Shown here piece after piece: positions 37,300 to 47,764 of a stretch of DNA of 64,000 nt (the first letter of the stretch is position 1; every line of letters starts with the position of its first letter). The stretch covers positions 62,001 to 126,000 of the forward strand of contig NZ_VCNA01000005.1 of NCBI RefSeq assembly GCF_006170445.1. Direction: 5' to 3'. The translations under genes were made by a program, and so were the position numbers. Below the pieces are notes generated by a model. That model had not been told where the DNA came from and did not search any database. It worked only from the letters and a program-made list of their open reading frames with translations. Source of the DNA: Brevibacillus dissolubilis. Lineage in GTDB: Bacteria > Bacillota > Bacilli > Brevibacillales > Brevibacillaceae.

Positions 37300-38769
37300 T
37301 TGAAGCAGATCGTAGTCAATGTAGAACCCAACCAAACCCGCGTGGCGGTGCAAGAAGATGGCAGACTGGCTGAGCTGTACGTCGAGTCAGGTACTGGTGA
37401 AGACATCGTGGGCAACATCTACCGTGCCCGCGTCGTCAATGTAATCCCGAGCATGCAGGCGGCTTTCGTCGATATCGGGCAGGAAAAAAACGCATTTCTC
37501 TACATAGATGAAGCACTCCCAGCGTCCTACAAACAGACCGCCAAAGGACAGGAGAAGCCAAGCATCCGCGAGCTCGTACAAGTGGGCGAGGAGCGATTGG
37601 TGCAGGTCAGCAAAGAAGGCTTCGGCACCAAAGCTCCACGTGTCACCACCCAGATCAGTCTGCCTGGACGGATTCTCGTCTATATGCCGACCGACCCGCA
37701 TGTCACCGTCTCCCGCAAGATTGAGAATCCCAAGGAACGCTCCCGGCTGGTGGAGATCACCAAGGGCCTTTTGCAAGGAGAGGAAGGGGCGATTATCCGC
37801 ACCCAGGCAGAAGGGGTGGACGAAGCCCGGATCGCCGCAGAGCTTGCCTACCTGCGCTCCCGCTGGCAAAAGGCACTGGAGATGAGCAAGGGACAAAAGC
37901 TACCCGTCCTCATTCACCAAGACGCTGACATCGTCACCCGCGTGATCCGCGACACCTTCAACGAGCAGGTAAGCGAACTGGTGATTGATTCCCAGCCTGT
38001 TTTGCAGCAGGTCAGACAGACGGTAGAGGCACTCTATCCCAAGCTGGTCAGCCGTGTCCGGTTTTACCAGGGCAAGCCGCCGATTTTTGACGCATACGAG
38101 GTAGAGCGTGAGATCGACAAGGCACTCCGCCGTCAGGTACCGCTCCCAAGCGGAGGCTCGCTGATATTCGATCAGACCGAGGCGCTTACCGTCATCGACG
38201 TCAATACAGGCAAATTCACCGGCAAAGGAGGCACCCAGCTCGAAGAAACCGTCACCGACGCCAATCTCGAAGCGGCCAGCGAGATCGCCCGCCAGCTGCG
38301 TCTGCGTGACATCGGAGGCATCATCCTGATCGATTTCATCGACATGCGCTCCGTGGTCAACAAGGAACGGGTCATTCTGAAGCTGAAGGAAGAGTTGGCC
38401 CATGACAAAACCACCACCTTTGTGCTCGGTATGACTCAGCTCGGTCTGGTCGAGATGACCCGCAAAAAAATGCGGCAGAATCTCACAGACTCGCTCACCA
38501 GAACCTGTCCAACCTGCCAAGGCAAAGGCAAAATCCTTTCCCAAACCGAAGTACTCAGCCGCTTGGAACGGGAAATCCGTGCTCTGGCGAAGAATGGTGA
38601 CGTCGAACAGGTCGCATTGGAGCTTCATCCAGAGATGGCACAGGGGATGCAGGCAGACGGGCATCAGCAACGGATCGAGAAGGACTTCCACATCACGCTG
38701 ACGATCCGCGAGCAATCCACCATGTCTCCTGACGATTACCGGATTGCGTACGCCGGTACAGCGAGATAG
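37300..38769 (+). CDS. rng: Ribonuclease E/G family endoribonuclease
   Basis: 489-residue RNase G-type enzyme that cuts single-stranded RNA in rRNA and mRNA processing. The start is TTG at 37300, nine bases after GAGGAGG. An S1-like domain (GNIYRARVVNVIPSMQAAFV, IGQEKNAFLYIDEAL) precedes the catalytic core with ALTVIDVNTGKFTGKGG and ILIDFIDMRS, whose aspartates bind Mg2+. CPTCQGKG is the zinc link. The long C-terminal scaffold of RNase E is absent. B. subtilis lacks this family; here the gene sits between spoIVFB and rplU. Confidence 0.94.
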   Translation: MKQIVVNVEPNQTRVAVQEDGRLAELYVESGTGEDIVGNIYRARVVNVIPSMQAAFVDIGQEKNAFLYIDEALPASYKQTAKGQEKPSIRELVQVGEERLVQVSKEGFGTKAPRVTTQISLPGRILVYMPTDPHVTVSRKIENPKERSRLVEITKGLLQGEEGAIIRTQAEGVDEARIAAELAYLRSRWQKALEMSKGQKLPVLIHQDADIVTRVIRDTFNEQVSELVIDSQPVLQQVRQTVEALYPKLVSRVRFYQGKPPIFDAYEVEREIDKALRRQVPLPSGGSLIFDQTEALTVIDVNTGKFTGKGGTQLEETVTDANLEAASEIARQLRLRDIGGIILIDFIDMRSVVNKERVILKLKEELAHDKTTTFVLGMTQLGLVEMTRKKMRQNLTDSLTRTCPTCQGKGKILSQTEVLSRLEREIRALAKNGDVEQVALELHPEMAQGMQADGHQQRIEKDFHITLTIREQSTMSPDDYRIAYAGTAR

Positions 38770-38829
38770 CCTATTCAAAAGATTATTCGATCTAATCTCT
38801 TGATTTATCTTTTGGGCTATGTTAATCTA

Positions 38830-38940
38830 TTCTTTGTTCATACAGCTATGCTTGTACCTCAAGCATACTGTAACCGCGCGAGGCAGGTTATAAGTCGGCT
38901 GGTCCGCACCTGTAATAGGCGAGTCTGAGTATAGAAGGAG
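38830..38940 (+). promoter_or_regulatory. Probable ribosomal protein L21 leader
   Basis: The untranslated region before rplU contains a perfect 8-base hairpin (TATGCTTG at 38847, CAAGCATA at 38860). A second structure is framed by GCAGGT and ACCTGT around TCGGCTGGTCCGCA. This position and layout fit the L21 autoregulatory leader of Bacillota. The match is from memory of the family, not an alignment. Confidence 0.55.
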
Positions 38941-38950
38941 GTGCAATTTC

Positions 38951-39262
38951 ATGTACGCTATTATCGTAACTGGTGGCAAACAATACAAAGTGGAAGAGGG
39001 TTCTACTCTCTACATCGAAAAATTGGTTGCTAACGAAGGTGACACTGTTACTTTCGACCAAGTACTGCTCGTTTCTAAAGACGGTAAAGTAACCGCAGGT
39101 GCTCCAACCGTTGCAGGTGCTTCTGTAACTGCAAAAGTTGAAAAACACGGTAAAGGTGAAAAAATCATCGTGTTCAAGTACAAAGCGAAGAAAAACTACC
39201 GTAAGAAGCAAGGTCACCGTCAGCCGTTCACCAAAGTTGTTGTTGAAAAAATCAACGGTTAA
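38951..39262 (+). CDS. rplU: Large ribosomal subunit protein bL21
   Basis: 103-residue 50S subunit protein. It starts [20 protein letters not shown] and ends with the basic [20 protein letters not shown] segment diagnostic of L21. The ATG follows AGAAGGAGGTGC. It begins the conserved rplU-prp-rpmA trio, with only ten bases before prp. Confidence 0.98.
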   Translation: MYAIIVTGGKQYKVEEGSTLYIEKLVANEGDTVTFDQVLLVSKDGKVTAGAPTVAGASVTAKVEKHGKGEKIIVFKYKAKKNYRKKQGHRQPFTKVVVEKING

Positions 39263-39272
39263 TTGGTGATTT

Positions 39273-39614
39273 ATGATTGACGTTAAGGTGACGCGCGACG
39301 AAGCGCATGAGATTGTGGAGATTACGCTGACAGGCCATGCTGGTGCGGGTAAGCTGGGCGAGGACATTGTCTGCGCTGCGGTTTCTGCAGTAAGCTTTGG
39401 TAACCTGAATGCGGTACATCTCCTGCTCGGTACAGTTCCTGATGTTCAGACACTCCCGCAAGAGGGCGGGTTTCTCCGCTGGAGCTTGCATCCGTTAGAA
39501 GATGCTTCCCTTCATGAGAAACAACAATTGCTTGCTGAAAGCATGATCATCGCCCTCGTGGCGATTGCTCAACAGTACGGTAAATATATTCGGGTATCTG
39601 ATAATAAATGGTAA
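39273..39614 (+). CDS. prp: Ribosomal-processing cysteine protease Prp
   Basis: 113-residue protease that removes the N-terminal extension of L27 in Bacillota. The catalytic pair is His in LTGHAGAG (near residue 23) and Cys in [11 protein letters not shown] (near residue 34). It lies between rplU and rpmA as usual, and its stop overlaps the rpmA ribosome binding site region. Confidence 0.94.
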   Translation: MIDVKVTRDEAHEIVEITLTGHAGAGKLGEDIVCAAVSAVSFGNLNAVHLLLGTVPDVQTLPQEGGFLRWSLHPLEDASLHEKQQLLAESMIIALVAIAQQYGKYIRVSDNKW

Positions 39615-39628
39615 GGAGGTGCCTTTAC

Positions 39629-39922
39629 ATGTTGTTCACAATGGATCTTCAATACTTCGCTTCCAAGAAGGGTGTAGGTTCTACCAAGAACGGTCGCGAC
39701 TCCATCGCGAAGCGCCTCGGTACGAAACGTGCTGACGGTCAGTTCGTTAAAGCTGGTAACATTCTCGTTCGCCAACGCGGTACGAAAATCTACCCAGGTC
39801 TTAACGTAGGGATCGGTGGCGACGACACTCTGTTCGCAAAAGCTGACGGTGTAGTTCGTTTCAAACGTCTTGGTCGTGACCGCAAACAAGTGGTTATCGA
39901 GCCAGTAACAGTTGAAGCGTAA
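39629..39922 (+). CDS. rpmA: Large ribosomal subunit protein bL27
   Basis: 97-residue 50S protein located near the peptidyl-transferase centre. The start is ATG 39629, eight bases after AAGGAGGT. The N-terminus [15 protein letters not shown] carries the LQYFA extension cut by Prp, which exposes the mature A/S-KKG end. The remainder ([20 protein letters not shown]) is typical L27. Confidence 0.98.
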   Translation: MLFTMDLQYFASKKGVGSTKNGRDSIAKRLGTKRADGQFVKAGNILVRQRGTKIYPGLNVGIGGDDTLFAKADGVVRFKRLGRDRKQVVIEPVTVEA

Positions 39923-39932
39923 TAGACCGACT

Positions 39933-39971
39933 GAAGAAAACCCGGCTATCATCGCTGGGTTTTCTTTTTTC
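39933..39971 (+). terminator. Intrinsic terminator after rpmA
   Basis: AAAACCCGGC pairs with GCTGGGTTTT around ATCAT-type loop bases, followed by a T-rich tract. Confidence 0.82.
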
Positions 39972-40036
39972 ATATTAACACCTTGTGTTACAATGGCAAT
40001 GGTAAAGAGAAAAATCGAGATGTCGGGTGGGAAACG

Positions 40037-40618
40037 ATGAAGGAAGAGCTGAAGCTATTTACAGAACAAGCCGGTCTGCTTCTTCAAGTGCTGAATCAAC
40101 AACGACACGACTGGTTGAATCATTTTCAGGTGTTACTGGCGAATATTCAACTGGGGCGCACAGAGGATGCCCAGGCCTATATGAAGCGTGTGATAGACGA
40201 GGCTCATCAGGAGAGTTTGTTAACCCGCATCAATAGTCCCTTGCTTTCTGTTTTTTTTCTTACGTTCAATGCGTTACATAATGATCTGCATATGGAAGTG
40301 GAAGTTCAACATCCGGTTGACTTGTCACGAATCTCCGCCGGGCAGGACGAATTCGTTTCGGTGACGACGGAGTGCATACATCTTTTACATACACATTTGG
40401 ACCCAGATTTCTCCGATGTGCCAAGTGTTTTGGTGTCATTGCACAGCATAGACGGGGCGATCCACATCCGCTTCGATTTTGTGGGCAAATTACGTGAATC
40501 TATAGCAACCGAAGTGGAAAACCTTATCACGAGAGCGAAAATATCGGGGGCACATGTCGCCGAGCAGATAGAGTCAGAAAATGAATGGGTATTGGAATTA
40601 GCATTTCCGTGCACATAA
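40037..40618 (+). CDS. spo0B: Sporulation initiation phosphotransferase Spo0B
   Basis: 193-residue phosphorelay protein that passes phosphate from Spo0F to Spo0A. The helical DHp-like domain has the phosphorylatable His24 in QQRHDWLNHFQVL, closely matching the Spo0B active site. The degenerate ATPase-like C-terminal domain is poorly conserved, as expected. The start at 40037 is supported by GGGTGGG; an upstream in-frame start at 39983 adds an unlikely leader. It precedes obgE by 15 bases, the arrangement known from Bacillus. Confidence 0.87.
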   Translation: MKEELKLFTEQAGLLLQVLNQQRHDWLNHFQVLLANIQLGRTEDAQAYMKRVIDEAHQESLLTRINSPLLSVFFLTFNALHNDLHMEVEVQHPVDLSRISAGQDEFVSVTTECIHLLHTHLDPDFSDVPSVLVSLHSIDGAIHIRFDFVGKLRESIATEVENLITRAKISGAHVAEQIESENEWVLELAFPCT

Positions 40619-41911
<1,293 letters not shown>

Positions 41912-41970
41912 GGGTACAATCAAAAGAGAAAAGTAGAGAAAAACGGACGGAGAGAAGAGAGGTTTTCTTT

Positions 41971-42618
41971 GTGGGGAATTTGTCATTACGTCCATTGCTG
42001 GAAGCAGGCAAACTGCGAGTGGGGGAGAAGCTTCTTTTTTCGAGTTCCAAAAGTATTGGCGGGCAGATGGAGGGCACGATTCAACATGTAAAGCCCAATT
42101 ATTTGATCCTTGCATGTACACGTACCGACAAGACGCCAACTCTGATCGGCTCGATTGCGATGATTCAGCTGCAGGCGGAGAATTATACCGCACAGCTTGA
42201 ACTGGAAGTGATTCAGGAGCAGACGGTCTGGCCGATATCTCTTTTGGGAATGCTCCCGATCAGTCTCAAAATGAACTACAAAAAAGATCTGCCCCTCATC
42301 AAACCGGACTATATCATCAACATTCCGTACAAGCGGATGGGAGCCAAACCCAATGAGGAAAAAGGGGAAGGGGTTGTCTTGGAGTTTTCTCCGCAGACCT
42401 TCGTCATTGGTACTGATGGGTATTTGGCCAAAGGGGAGTTTGTCAAGATTTCTTTTGTAGTTCCTAAGACCAAGAAGGAAGTTTCAGCTATGTCTAAGGT
42501 CGTAGAGAAGAATTTTGAGAACGGTACCGCTGTGGTTACGTTGCAAATCACAGCAATTGATGAGCAGCAAGCGAAGCACATACAGGAGTACTACGACAAG
42601 GTAGGCTCAAAATCATGA
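41971..42618 (+). CDS. PilZ/YcgR-like two-domain protein
   Basis: 215-residue cytoplasmic protein with two beta-rich halves, resembling YcgR N-terminal plus PilZ domains. The C-terminal half (from about 110) has IPYKRMGAK and LEFSPQTFVIGTDG where c-di-GMP-binding PilZ domains have RxxxR and (D/N)xSxxG. The residues do not match well, so ligand binding is doubtful. The GTG start at 41971 follows GAGAAGAGAGG. It stands alone, with a strong terminator behind it. A link to the pilus genes is possible because PilZ proteins often regulate T4P. Confidence 0.55.
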   Translation: MGNLSLRPLLEAGKLRVGEKLLFSSSKSIGGQMEGTIQHVKPNYLILACTRTDKTPTLIGSIAMIQLQAENYTAQLELEVIQEQTVWPISLLGMLPISLKMNYKKDLPLIKPDYIINIPYKRMGAKPNEEKGEGVVLEFSPQTFVIGTDGYLAKGEFVKISFVVPKTKKEVSAMSKVVEKNFENGTAVVTLQITAIDEQQAKHIQEYYDKVGSKS

Positions 42619-42619
42619 C

Positions 42620-42664
42620 TAAAAACCCTCTGCTAAATGTGACTTTAGTAGAGGGTTTTTTGGT
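42620..42664 (+). terminator. Intrinsic terminator after the PilZ-like gene
   Basis: AAAACCCTCTGCTAAA pairs with TTTAGTAGAGGGTTTT, with one mismatched position, followed by a T-run. Confidence 0.9.
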
Positions 42665-42766
42665 ATTTTTTCTCTTACAATTAAGCATATCGACACGTTT
42701 TTGTATGGATAATAACGGGAAACAGATTATGTAGCAAATTTTACTATTGAGAGGAGTCAGAAACAC

Positions 42767-44086
42767 ATGAAAAAATGGTTGTCGCTGCTCCTTGTCTGTT
42801 CGCTGATGTTCAGTATGGTTTCCATCGCATCTGCGAAAACACAAGGACACGCTCAAAAAACGACCCAAGTTGCTGAAAAAGCAAAACCGCCTAAGAAGGT
42901 AAAAGCAACAGGGACGATCTCTAACGTCGATGTAGAAGAAAATATGATCGAAATTGATGTTCGTGGTACAACCGTATCAATGGGTGTCTACGCACAAACC
43001 AAGATCCAAGTAACCAAGCTGAAAAAGCCTACGCTTGCTGATATCTATCCGGGTGAAACCGCAAAAGTGGAATACACCCAAGATGGCGATAACAACAAAG
43101 CGACCTCGATCATGGTGGTCCGTACCAGCCAACCTGTAAAGGGCACCGTGGAAGAGATCGACACCGCCAAGAAAACCCTCAAGGTGGGCGGCAAAACAGT
43201 GAAAACAACAAGCACCACCAAGGTTCACTATGATGACGAAAACATCACGTTTGAAGAAATCAAACAAGGTGACAAAGTCGTTGTAGTCGGTACGAACAGC
43301 GGGTCTTCCTTTACCGCTCGTGTAATCAACATTGTTGAGCGCGAAGGTGAAGATGGTGATACAGGTGAGGAAACTCCGTTGAAAGCGGTTATCACCAGCA
43401 TCGATGCTGAAGCAAAAACCATCACATTAGGCGAGCATATCGTGAAAGTTGTGGAAGAAACAACAATCACGCAAGGTGAAAAAACCCTTACTTTTGAAGA
43501 TTTGAAAGAAAACATGTCTGTAGAAGTGGCGTACAAAAAAGTGGAAGAAGAACTGGTTGCCGTCTCCATCAAAGTGGCAACTGAAACCGAACCACCGCAA
43601 ACCACTGAACTCAAAGGTAAAGTAGAATCCGTTGATGCGACAGCCAAAACATTTGTCGTTACCGGTAAAACAGTGAAGGTTACGGAAACCACTGTGATCA
43701 AAGGTGAAGAAGACAAAACTGTTGCGTTCGACGCGATTACCGTTGATGCAACTGTTACAGCGATCGGTACCATCGAAAACGAAGTACTCGTAGCAACCTC
43801 TGTCAAAGTGGAGGGTGCTGTAACACCACCACCTGGCGACGGTGGCACCCAAGAAGGTGAACTTGCGGGAGATATTACAGCAATTAACCTCACAGCCAAT
43901 ACCCTCACCATCGGTGGCAAAACCGTATCCATCACCGATAAAACCGAAATCAAAGGTGAAAAAGACAAAAAGCTGAAGCTCAAAGATGTGAAACAAGGCA
44001 TGAAAGCCGAAGCAAAAGGTAAATGGAAAAACGGAGTTCTTGTTGCTGAGAAAATCAAAGTAACAGGAAAAGGCAAAGGGAAATAA
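42767..44086 (+). CDS. Secreted protein with repeated DUF5666-like domains
   Basis: 439-residue exported protein. The signal peptide MKKWLSLLLVCSLMFSMVSIASA is followed by a Lys/Gln-rich segment and about five repeats of 60-80 residues. Each repeat is built around a pattern such as G-TIS-VD--ENMIEI--RGTT or GKVESVDATAKTFVVTGKTV, then a Thr-rich strand and a G--V-V/VEV strand. This is the layout of DUF5666-type beta-barrel repeats. The C-terminus is strongly basic (KGKWKNG..KVTGKGKGK). No anchor motif is present and function is unknown. The ATG follows GAGAGGAG. Confidence 0.78.
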   Translation: MKKWLSLLLVCSLMFSMVSIASAKTQGHAQKTTQVAEKAKPPKKVKATGTISNVDVEENMIEIDVRGTTVSMGVYAQTKIQVTKLKKPTLADIYPGETAKVEYTQDGDNNKATSIMVVRTSQPVKGTVEEIDTAKKTLKVGGKTVKTTSTTKVHYDDENITFEEIKQGDKVVVVGTNSGSSFTARVINIVEREGEDGDTGEETPLKAVITSIDAEAKTITLGEHIVKVVEETTITQGEKTLTFEDLKENMSVEVAYKKVEEELVAVSIKVATETEPPQTTELKGKVESVDATAKTFVVTGKTVKVTETTVIKGEEDKTVAFDAITVDATVTAIGTIENEVLVATSVKVEGAVTPPPGDGGTQEGELAGDITAINLTANTLTIGGKTVSITDKTEIKGEKDKKLKLKDVKQGMKAEAKGKWKNGVLVAEKIKVTGKGKGK

Positions 44087-44108
44087 GCAATACTTGTCTA
44101 ATTTCCAT

Positions 44109-44150
44109 TTTAAAGCAGCCCTATCGCGAAAGCGGGGGCTGTTTTTTTTA
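44109..44150 (+). terminator. Intrinsic terminator after the DUF5666-repeat gene
   Basis: AGCAGCCCT pairs with GGGGCTGTT over an inner CGCGAAAGCG loop, followed by eight T. Confidence 0.85.
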
Positions 44151-44252
44151 TTATAGCGAGATGATCGGGGTAGGATATTAATCATAGTTGGAGGGGCAAG
44201 GGAATTGATTTTTTAAAGTTCTTGTCTGTAATGAGTATCCGGTATGGCTGGA

Positions 44253-44485
44253 GGAGAGCAGGCGGCTTTCAAGCGGAGAGCCTCTTTTAAAACCCTCTCA
44301 GCGGAAGAAAAAACAACGGCGTGCATAACTTCTCCGAATATACCCAGGGGCAACCCCTTCGCTTGAAATGGCTTCTTCGAACCTTTTGCCCCGAGCTTAG
44401 CCATTGGTTTTTCTGAAGCGGACATACCCAATCCCCCTTGCAGGTTTTAAAGAAGGCGGGTCCGCTTGAAAGCCGCCTGCTCTCC
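44253..44485 (+). repeat. Palindromic structured element, copy C
   Basis: A perfect 25-base outer stem joins 44253-44277 and 44461-44485. Second stem: 44282-44294 with 44443-44455, with mismatches. AGCGGA lies at 44300 and AGCGGAC at 44417. Third stem: 44306-44320 with 44400-44414 (13 of 15 pairs). Core: GGGGCAA (44347) pairs with TTGCCCC (44386), enclosing GGCTTCTTCGAACC at 44370. It lies between a plus-strand terminator and a minus-strand terminator, so neither neighbour's promoter is near. Confidence 0.88.
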
Positions 44486-44517
44486 CATCCGACCCTGAAC
44501 ACAACTCTACAACACAC

Positions 44518-44553
44518 AAAAAAAACTGAGGCCCACACTACAAGCCCCAGCTC
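44518..44553 (-). terminator. Terminator of the small minus-strand gene
   Basis: On the minus strand CTGGGGC pairs with GCCTCAG (one G-U) and is followed by eight T. Confidence 0.7.
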
Positions 44554-44562
44554 CCTACCAAA

Positions 44563-44712
44563 CTAACATTTGTCACCGTTTTTCTCAGGTGTACGGTCCA
44601 TCAGCGTGCCTTGTTGATCCATTTTTTGACCGAACTGATCCAGATCGCTCGGTTTTGCGGCAGCTCCGCTTCCACCACGGAATGCTTTATTAGAATCATT
44701 GCGTCCTGACAT
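44563..44712 (-). CDS. Small hydrophilic protein, 49 residues, unknown
   Basis: An open frame from ATG 44712, preceded by AAGAGGTGACAAC, to TAG at 44563. The product begins MSGRNDSNKAFRGGSGAAAK and continues PSDLDQFGQKMDQQ, ending GDKC. It is hydrophilic, Gly/Asp/Gln-rich, with no membrane segment and one C-terminal Cys. It has its own ribosome binding site and terminator, which supports a real gene. The composition resembles small spore proteins. A sigma-K-like -10 (CATAAGGTA on the minus strand, 44750-44758) lies upstream, but without a well-spaced -35. Function is unknown. Confidence 0.72.
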   Translation of the reverse strand: MSGRNDSNKAFRGGSGAAAKPSDLDQFGQKMDQQGTLMDRTPEKNGDKC

Positions 44713-44835
44713 GTTGTCACCTCTTTTCAAAAGGGATCAGAAATAGGGTTACCTTATGGAAGCGTTATCATGTAACAGCTATTTGTGTTTTCTTGGATCG
44801 GTTTCGTTATTTTTGTAAAAGTTTTGGGAGAAGGG

Positions 44836-44864
44836 TTGCTATTGCTATTAACGTTCGATATAAT
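44836..44864 (+). promoter_or_regulatory. Sigma-A promoter of the pheB-hom-thr operon
   Basis: TTGCTA (44836-44841), a 17-base spacer and a perfect TATAAT (44859-44864), 40 bases before the pheB ATG at 44905. Confidence 0.7.
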
Positions 44865-44904
44865 GTCCTCTAAGAGTAAACAGATGTTTTCTTCAGGAGG
44901 ACAC

Positions 44905-45351
44905 ATGAGCAGAAAAGAAGAAAAGTTCTACCTGATTCGTGCCGATATCCTGCCTGAGTCTATCGCTAAAACCATTGAGGCTAAAAAGCTGTTGGAATCA
45001 GGTGAAGTCGACACGGTCAACGATGCAGTGGACAGTGTAGGTCTTTCCCGTAGTGCGTTTTATAAGTATAAGGACGCCATTTTCCCATTCAACGCGATGA
45101 TGAGCGAGGAGATCATGACGGTTTCCTTTACGCTTGACCACCGTTCCGGTGTACTGTCGCGGGTACTGCAGTTTGTTGCAGAGAATGGAGGAAACGTCCT
45201 GACGATTAACCAGACGATTCCGTTGCAAGGCATTGCAAACGTGGCGATGTCGGTTGATATGGTCCACATGCAGATGTCAGGTACTGAATTTTTAGATGTT
45301 TTGCAAGAATTAAAAGGCGTGCGTAAGGCGATGATCGTCGGACGTGGCTAG
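44905..45351 (+). CDS. pheB: ACT-domain protein (PheB/YszB family)
   Basis: 148-residue ACT-domain protein of the PheB family, usually placed beside obg, hom and pheA in Bacillales. The start is ATG 44905 just after CAGGAGG. A longer frame from 44785 would run through the promoter. Residues about 15-60 form a helical lead (VNDAVDSVGLSRSAFYKYKD), and the C-terminal ACT domain (VSFTLDHRSGVLSRVLQFVA) probably binds an amino acid. No catalytic domain is present. Confidence 0.87.
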   Translation: MSRKEEKFYLIRADILPESIAKTIEAKKLLESGEVDTVNDAVDSVGLSRSAFYKYKDAIFPFNAMMSEEIMTVSFTLDHRSGVLSRVLQFVAENGGNVLTINQTIPLQGIANVAMSVDMVHMQMSGTEFLDVLQELKGVRKAMIVGRG

Positions 45352-45380
45352 TTTTTTTACATAAAGGGGGATATGAGGAG

Positions 45381-46691
45381 ATGGAGAAGCAAGTAGTACG
45401 AGTAGGACTTATGGGTTTGGGAACTGTAGGCACAGGTGTTGTACGCCTGGTGAAGGAACACCAAGAGGACCTGTTTAACCAAACAGGGCTTGGCATCGAG
45501 ATTCATAAGATCTTGGTACAGAACAAAACGAAACCGCGTGGCATTTCTGACACGTATGAAGACATTGCCGGTATCATCACCGACGAACCGGACGACCTTT
45601 TGAAGAATCCAGAGGTAGATGTCATCGTTGAGGTGATGGGCGGTATCAATCCGACCAAGGAATACTTGCTGACCGCACTGGAGCAAGGAAAAAATGTCGT
45701 GACTGCGAACAAAGACCTGATGGCCCTGCACGGCGGTGAAATCCTGCGCAAAGCGACAGAAAATAGTTGTGACGTGTTTTATGAAGCGAGCGTCGCAGGC
45801 GGTATTCCAATCCTGCGTGCACTGGTAGAAGGCTTCTCTTCTGACCGCATCACCAAAATGATGGGGATCGTCAACGGAACCACCAACTACATCCTGACCA
45901 AGATGAGCCAAGAGGGTGCTGATTATGCAGATGTCTTAAAAGAAGCACAGGCACTCGGCTATGCGGAGACAGATCCGACCTCTGACGTAGAAGGTTTGGA
46001 TGCGGCCCGTAAAATGGCGATTCTCTCCACACTCGGCTTCCGTATGCCGATGAATCTGGATGAGGTCAATGTGAAGGGGATCAGCAGTGTATCCAAAGAG
46101 GATATCGCCTACGGCAAAAAGCTGGGCTATGAAGTGAAGCTTCTGGGGATTGCCCGCTGTGATGACGGGGAAGTGGAAGTGAGCGTACAGCCGACCATGG
46201 TGCACAAATCTCACGCCCTTTCGTCCATCAACGGCGTATTTAACGCAGTATATGTATACGGTGAAGCTGTAGGTGAAACCATGTTCTACGGTCCGGGTGC
46301 TGGTGAATTGCCGACCGCAACCGCTGTTGTATCTGACCTGGTCACCACCGTGAAAAATATGAAGCTGGGTGTCAGCGGCCGTGGTATGGTAGCTCCTTAC
46401 AAAGAGAAGCGACTCAAGCCGGACAGCAAGAAGTACTCCAAAATCTTCCTGCGCTTGATCGCAGCAGATAAACGCGGCGTACTGGCACAGATCACCCAAT
46501 TGATGGCTGATAAAAACATTAGCTTGGATCAAGTATTGCAACAGCCGTTTGGCACAAGTGGTCAAGCAGAGATCATCATGGTTACCCATCTCGCGGCGAA
46601 GAGCGATGTGGACGAAGTAATGATGCTGTTGCGTGATCTCGACATTATTCATGAAATCAAGAGTTGTTACCGAGTAGAGGGAGGAGAATAA
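45381..46691 (+). CDS. hom: Homoserine dehydrogenase
   Basis: 436-residue oxidoreductase converting aspartate semialdehyde to homoserine with NAD(P)H. The Rossmann motif GLMGLGTVGTGVV lies at residues 10-22. The catalytic domain has NGTTNYILTKM and AEXDPTXDVEGXDAARK-type residues (YAETDPTSDVEGLDAARK). A C-terminal ACT domain (LIAADKRGVLAQITQLMADK) provides threonine feedback. It precedes thrC by only three bases. Confidence 0.97.
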   Translation: MEKQVVRVGLMGLGTVGTGVVRLVKEHQEDLFNQTGLGIEIHKILVQNKTKPRGISDTYEDIAGIITDEPDDLLKNPEVDVIVEVMGGINPTKEYLLTALEQGKNVVTANKDLMALHGGEILRKATENSCDVFYEASVAGGIPILRALVEGFSSDRITKMMGIVNGTTNYILTKMSQEGADYADVLKEAQALGYAETDPTSDVEGLDAARKMAILSTLGFRMPMNLDEVNVKGISSVSKEDIAYGKKLGYEVKLLGIARCDDGEVEVSVQPTMVHKSHALSSINGVFNAVYVYGEAVGETMFYGPGAGELPTATAVVSDLVTTVKNMKLGVSGRGMVAPYKEKRLKPDSKKYSKIFLRLIAADKRGVLAQITQLMADKNISLDQVLQQPFGTSGQAEIIMVTHLAAKSDVDEVMMLLRDLDIIHEIKSCYRVEGGE

Positions 46692-46694
46692 AAA

Positions 46695-47762
46695 ATGAGG
46701 AACCACGGTATTATCGCGCGCTATCGAGACTTTTTGCCTGTTACGGAGAAAACTCCACTTCTGACTCTGCATGAGGGGGAGACCCCGTTGATTCATGCCC
46801 CACGCCTGTCTGAGCAGCTGGGTGTGAACCTTTATTTCAAATATGAGGGGCTCAATCCAACCGGTTCGTTCAAAGACCGTGGAATGGTGATGGCTGTCGC
46901 CAAAGCAGTCGAGGAAGGCAGCACCACGATCATGTGCGCTTCGACAGGTAACACCTCTGCCGCTGCTGCTGCATATGCGGCCCGTGCCGGACTGCGCTGT
47001 ATCGTATTGATCCCGAACGGCAACATCGCGCTGGGCAAACTGGCACAGGCGATTGTCTACGGAGCAGAAGTGATTTCGATTGACGGCAATTTTGACGATG
47101 CTCTGACGATTGTGCGCGAGATTACCGAAAAGGAACCGATCACTCTCGTTAACTCCGTGAATCCATACCGGATTGAGGGGCAGAAGACCTCCTCTTTTGA
47201 GATCTGTGACGTACTGGGCCAGGCTCCGGATATCTTGGCCATCCCAGTCGGTAACGCAGGGAATATCACAGCCTATTGGAAGGGCTTCAAAGAATACAAG
47301 CAAGCCGGCAAAATCGACAAGCTGCCGAAAATGTACGGCTTCCAAGCATCTGGTGCAGCGCCACTGGTGCGTGGCGAGACCGTCAAAGACCCAGAAACCA
47401 TCGCAACGGCGATCCGGATCGGTAACCCTGCAAGCAAAGAGGGCGCGCTTAATGCCCTGAGCGAATCAGCCGGACATATCGATGAGGTGACCGACGAAGA
47501 GATCCTCGCGGCATACCAGCTGCTTGCAGCAAGTGAAGGGATTTTCTGTGAGCCGGCTTCTGCCGCATCGCTTGCAGGTGTCATCAAGCTGCGCCGTCAA
47601 GGAAAGCTGGCTGACGGTCTGACCATCGCCTGCGTCCTTACCGGTAATGGTCTCAAAGATCCTAACATTGCCATCAAAGCAGCTGGAATCGAGCCACGCC
47701 AAGTACCTGCTTCCCGTGAAGCTGTACTGTCGGTGATCCGCGAAGGCAAAGTGGGTGTCTAG
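46695..47762 (+). CDS. thrC: Threonine synthase
   Basis: 355-residue PLP enzyme converting O-phosphohomoserine to threonine. The PLP lysine is Lys60 in [23 protein letters not shown] binds the PLP phosphate and SGAAP-type segments follow. The length and the absence of the long N-terminal domain place it in the short class typical of Bacillus. thrB begins two bases after its stop. Confidence 0.97.
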   Translation: MRNHGIIARYRDFLPVTEKTPLLTLHEGETPLIHAPRLSEQLGVNLYFKYEGLNPTGSFKDRGMVMAVAKAVEEGSTTIMCASTGNTSAAAAAYAARAGLRCIVLIPNGNIALGKLAQAIVYGAEVISIDGNFDDALTIVREITEKEPITLVNSVNPYRIEGQKTSSFEICDVLGQAPDILAIPVGNAGNITAYWKGFKEYKQAGKIDKLPKMYGFQASGAAPLVRGETVKDPETIATAIRIGNPASKEGALNALSESAGHIDEVTDEEILAAYQLLAASEGIFCEPASAASLAGVIKLRRQGKLADGLTIACVLTGNGLKDPNIAIKAAGIEPRQVPASREAVLSVIREGKVGV

Positions 47763-47764
47763 TC

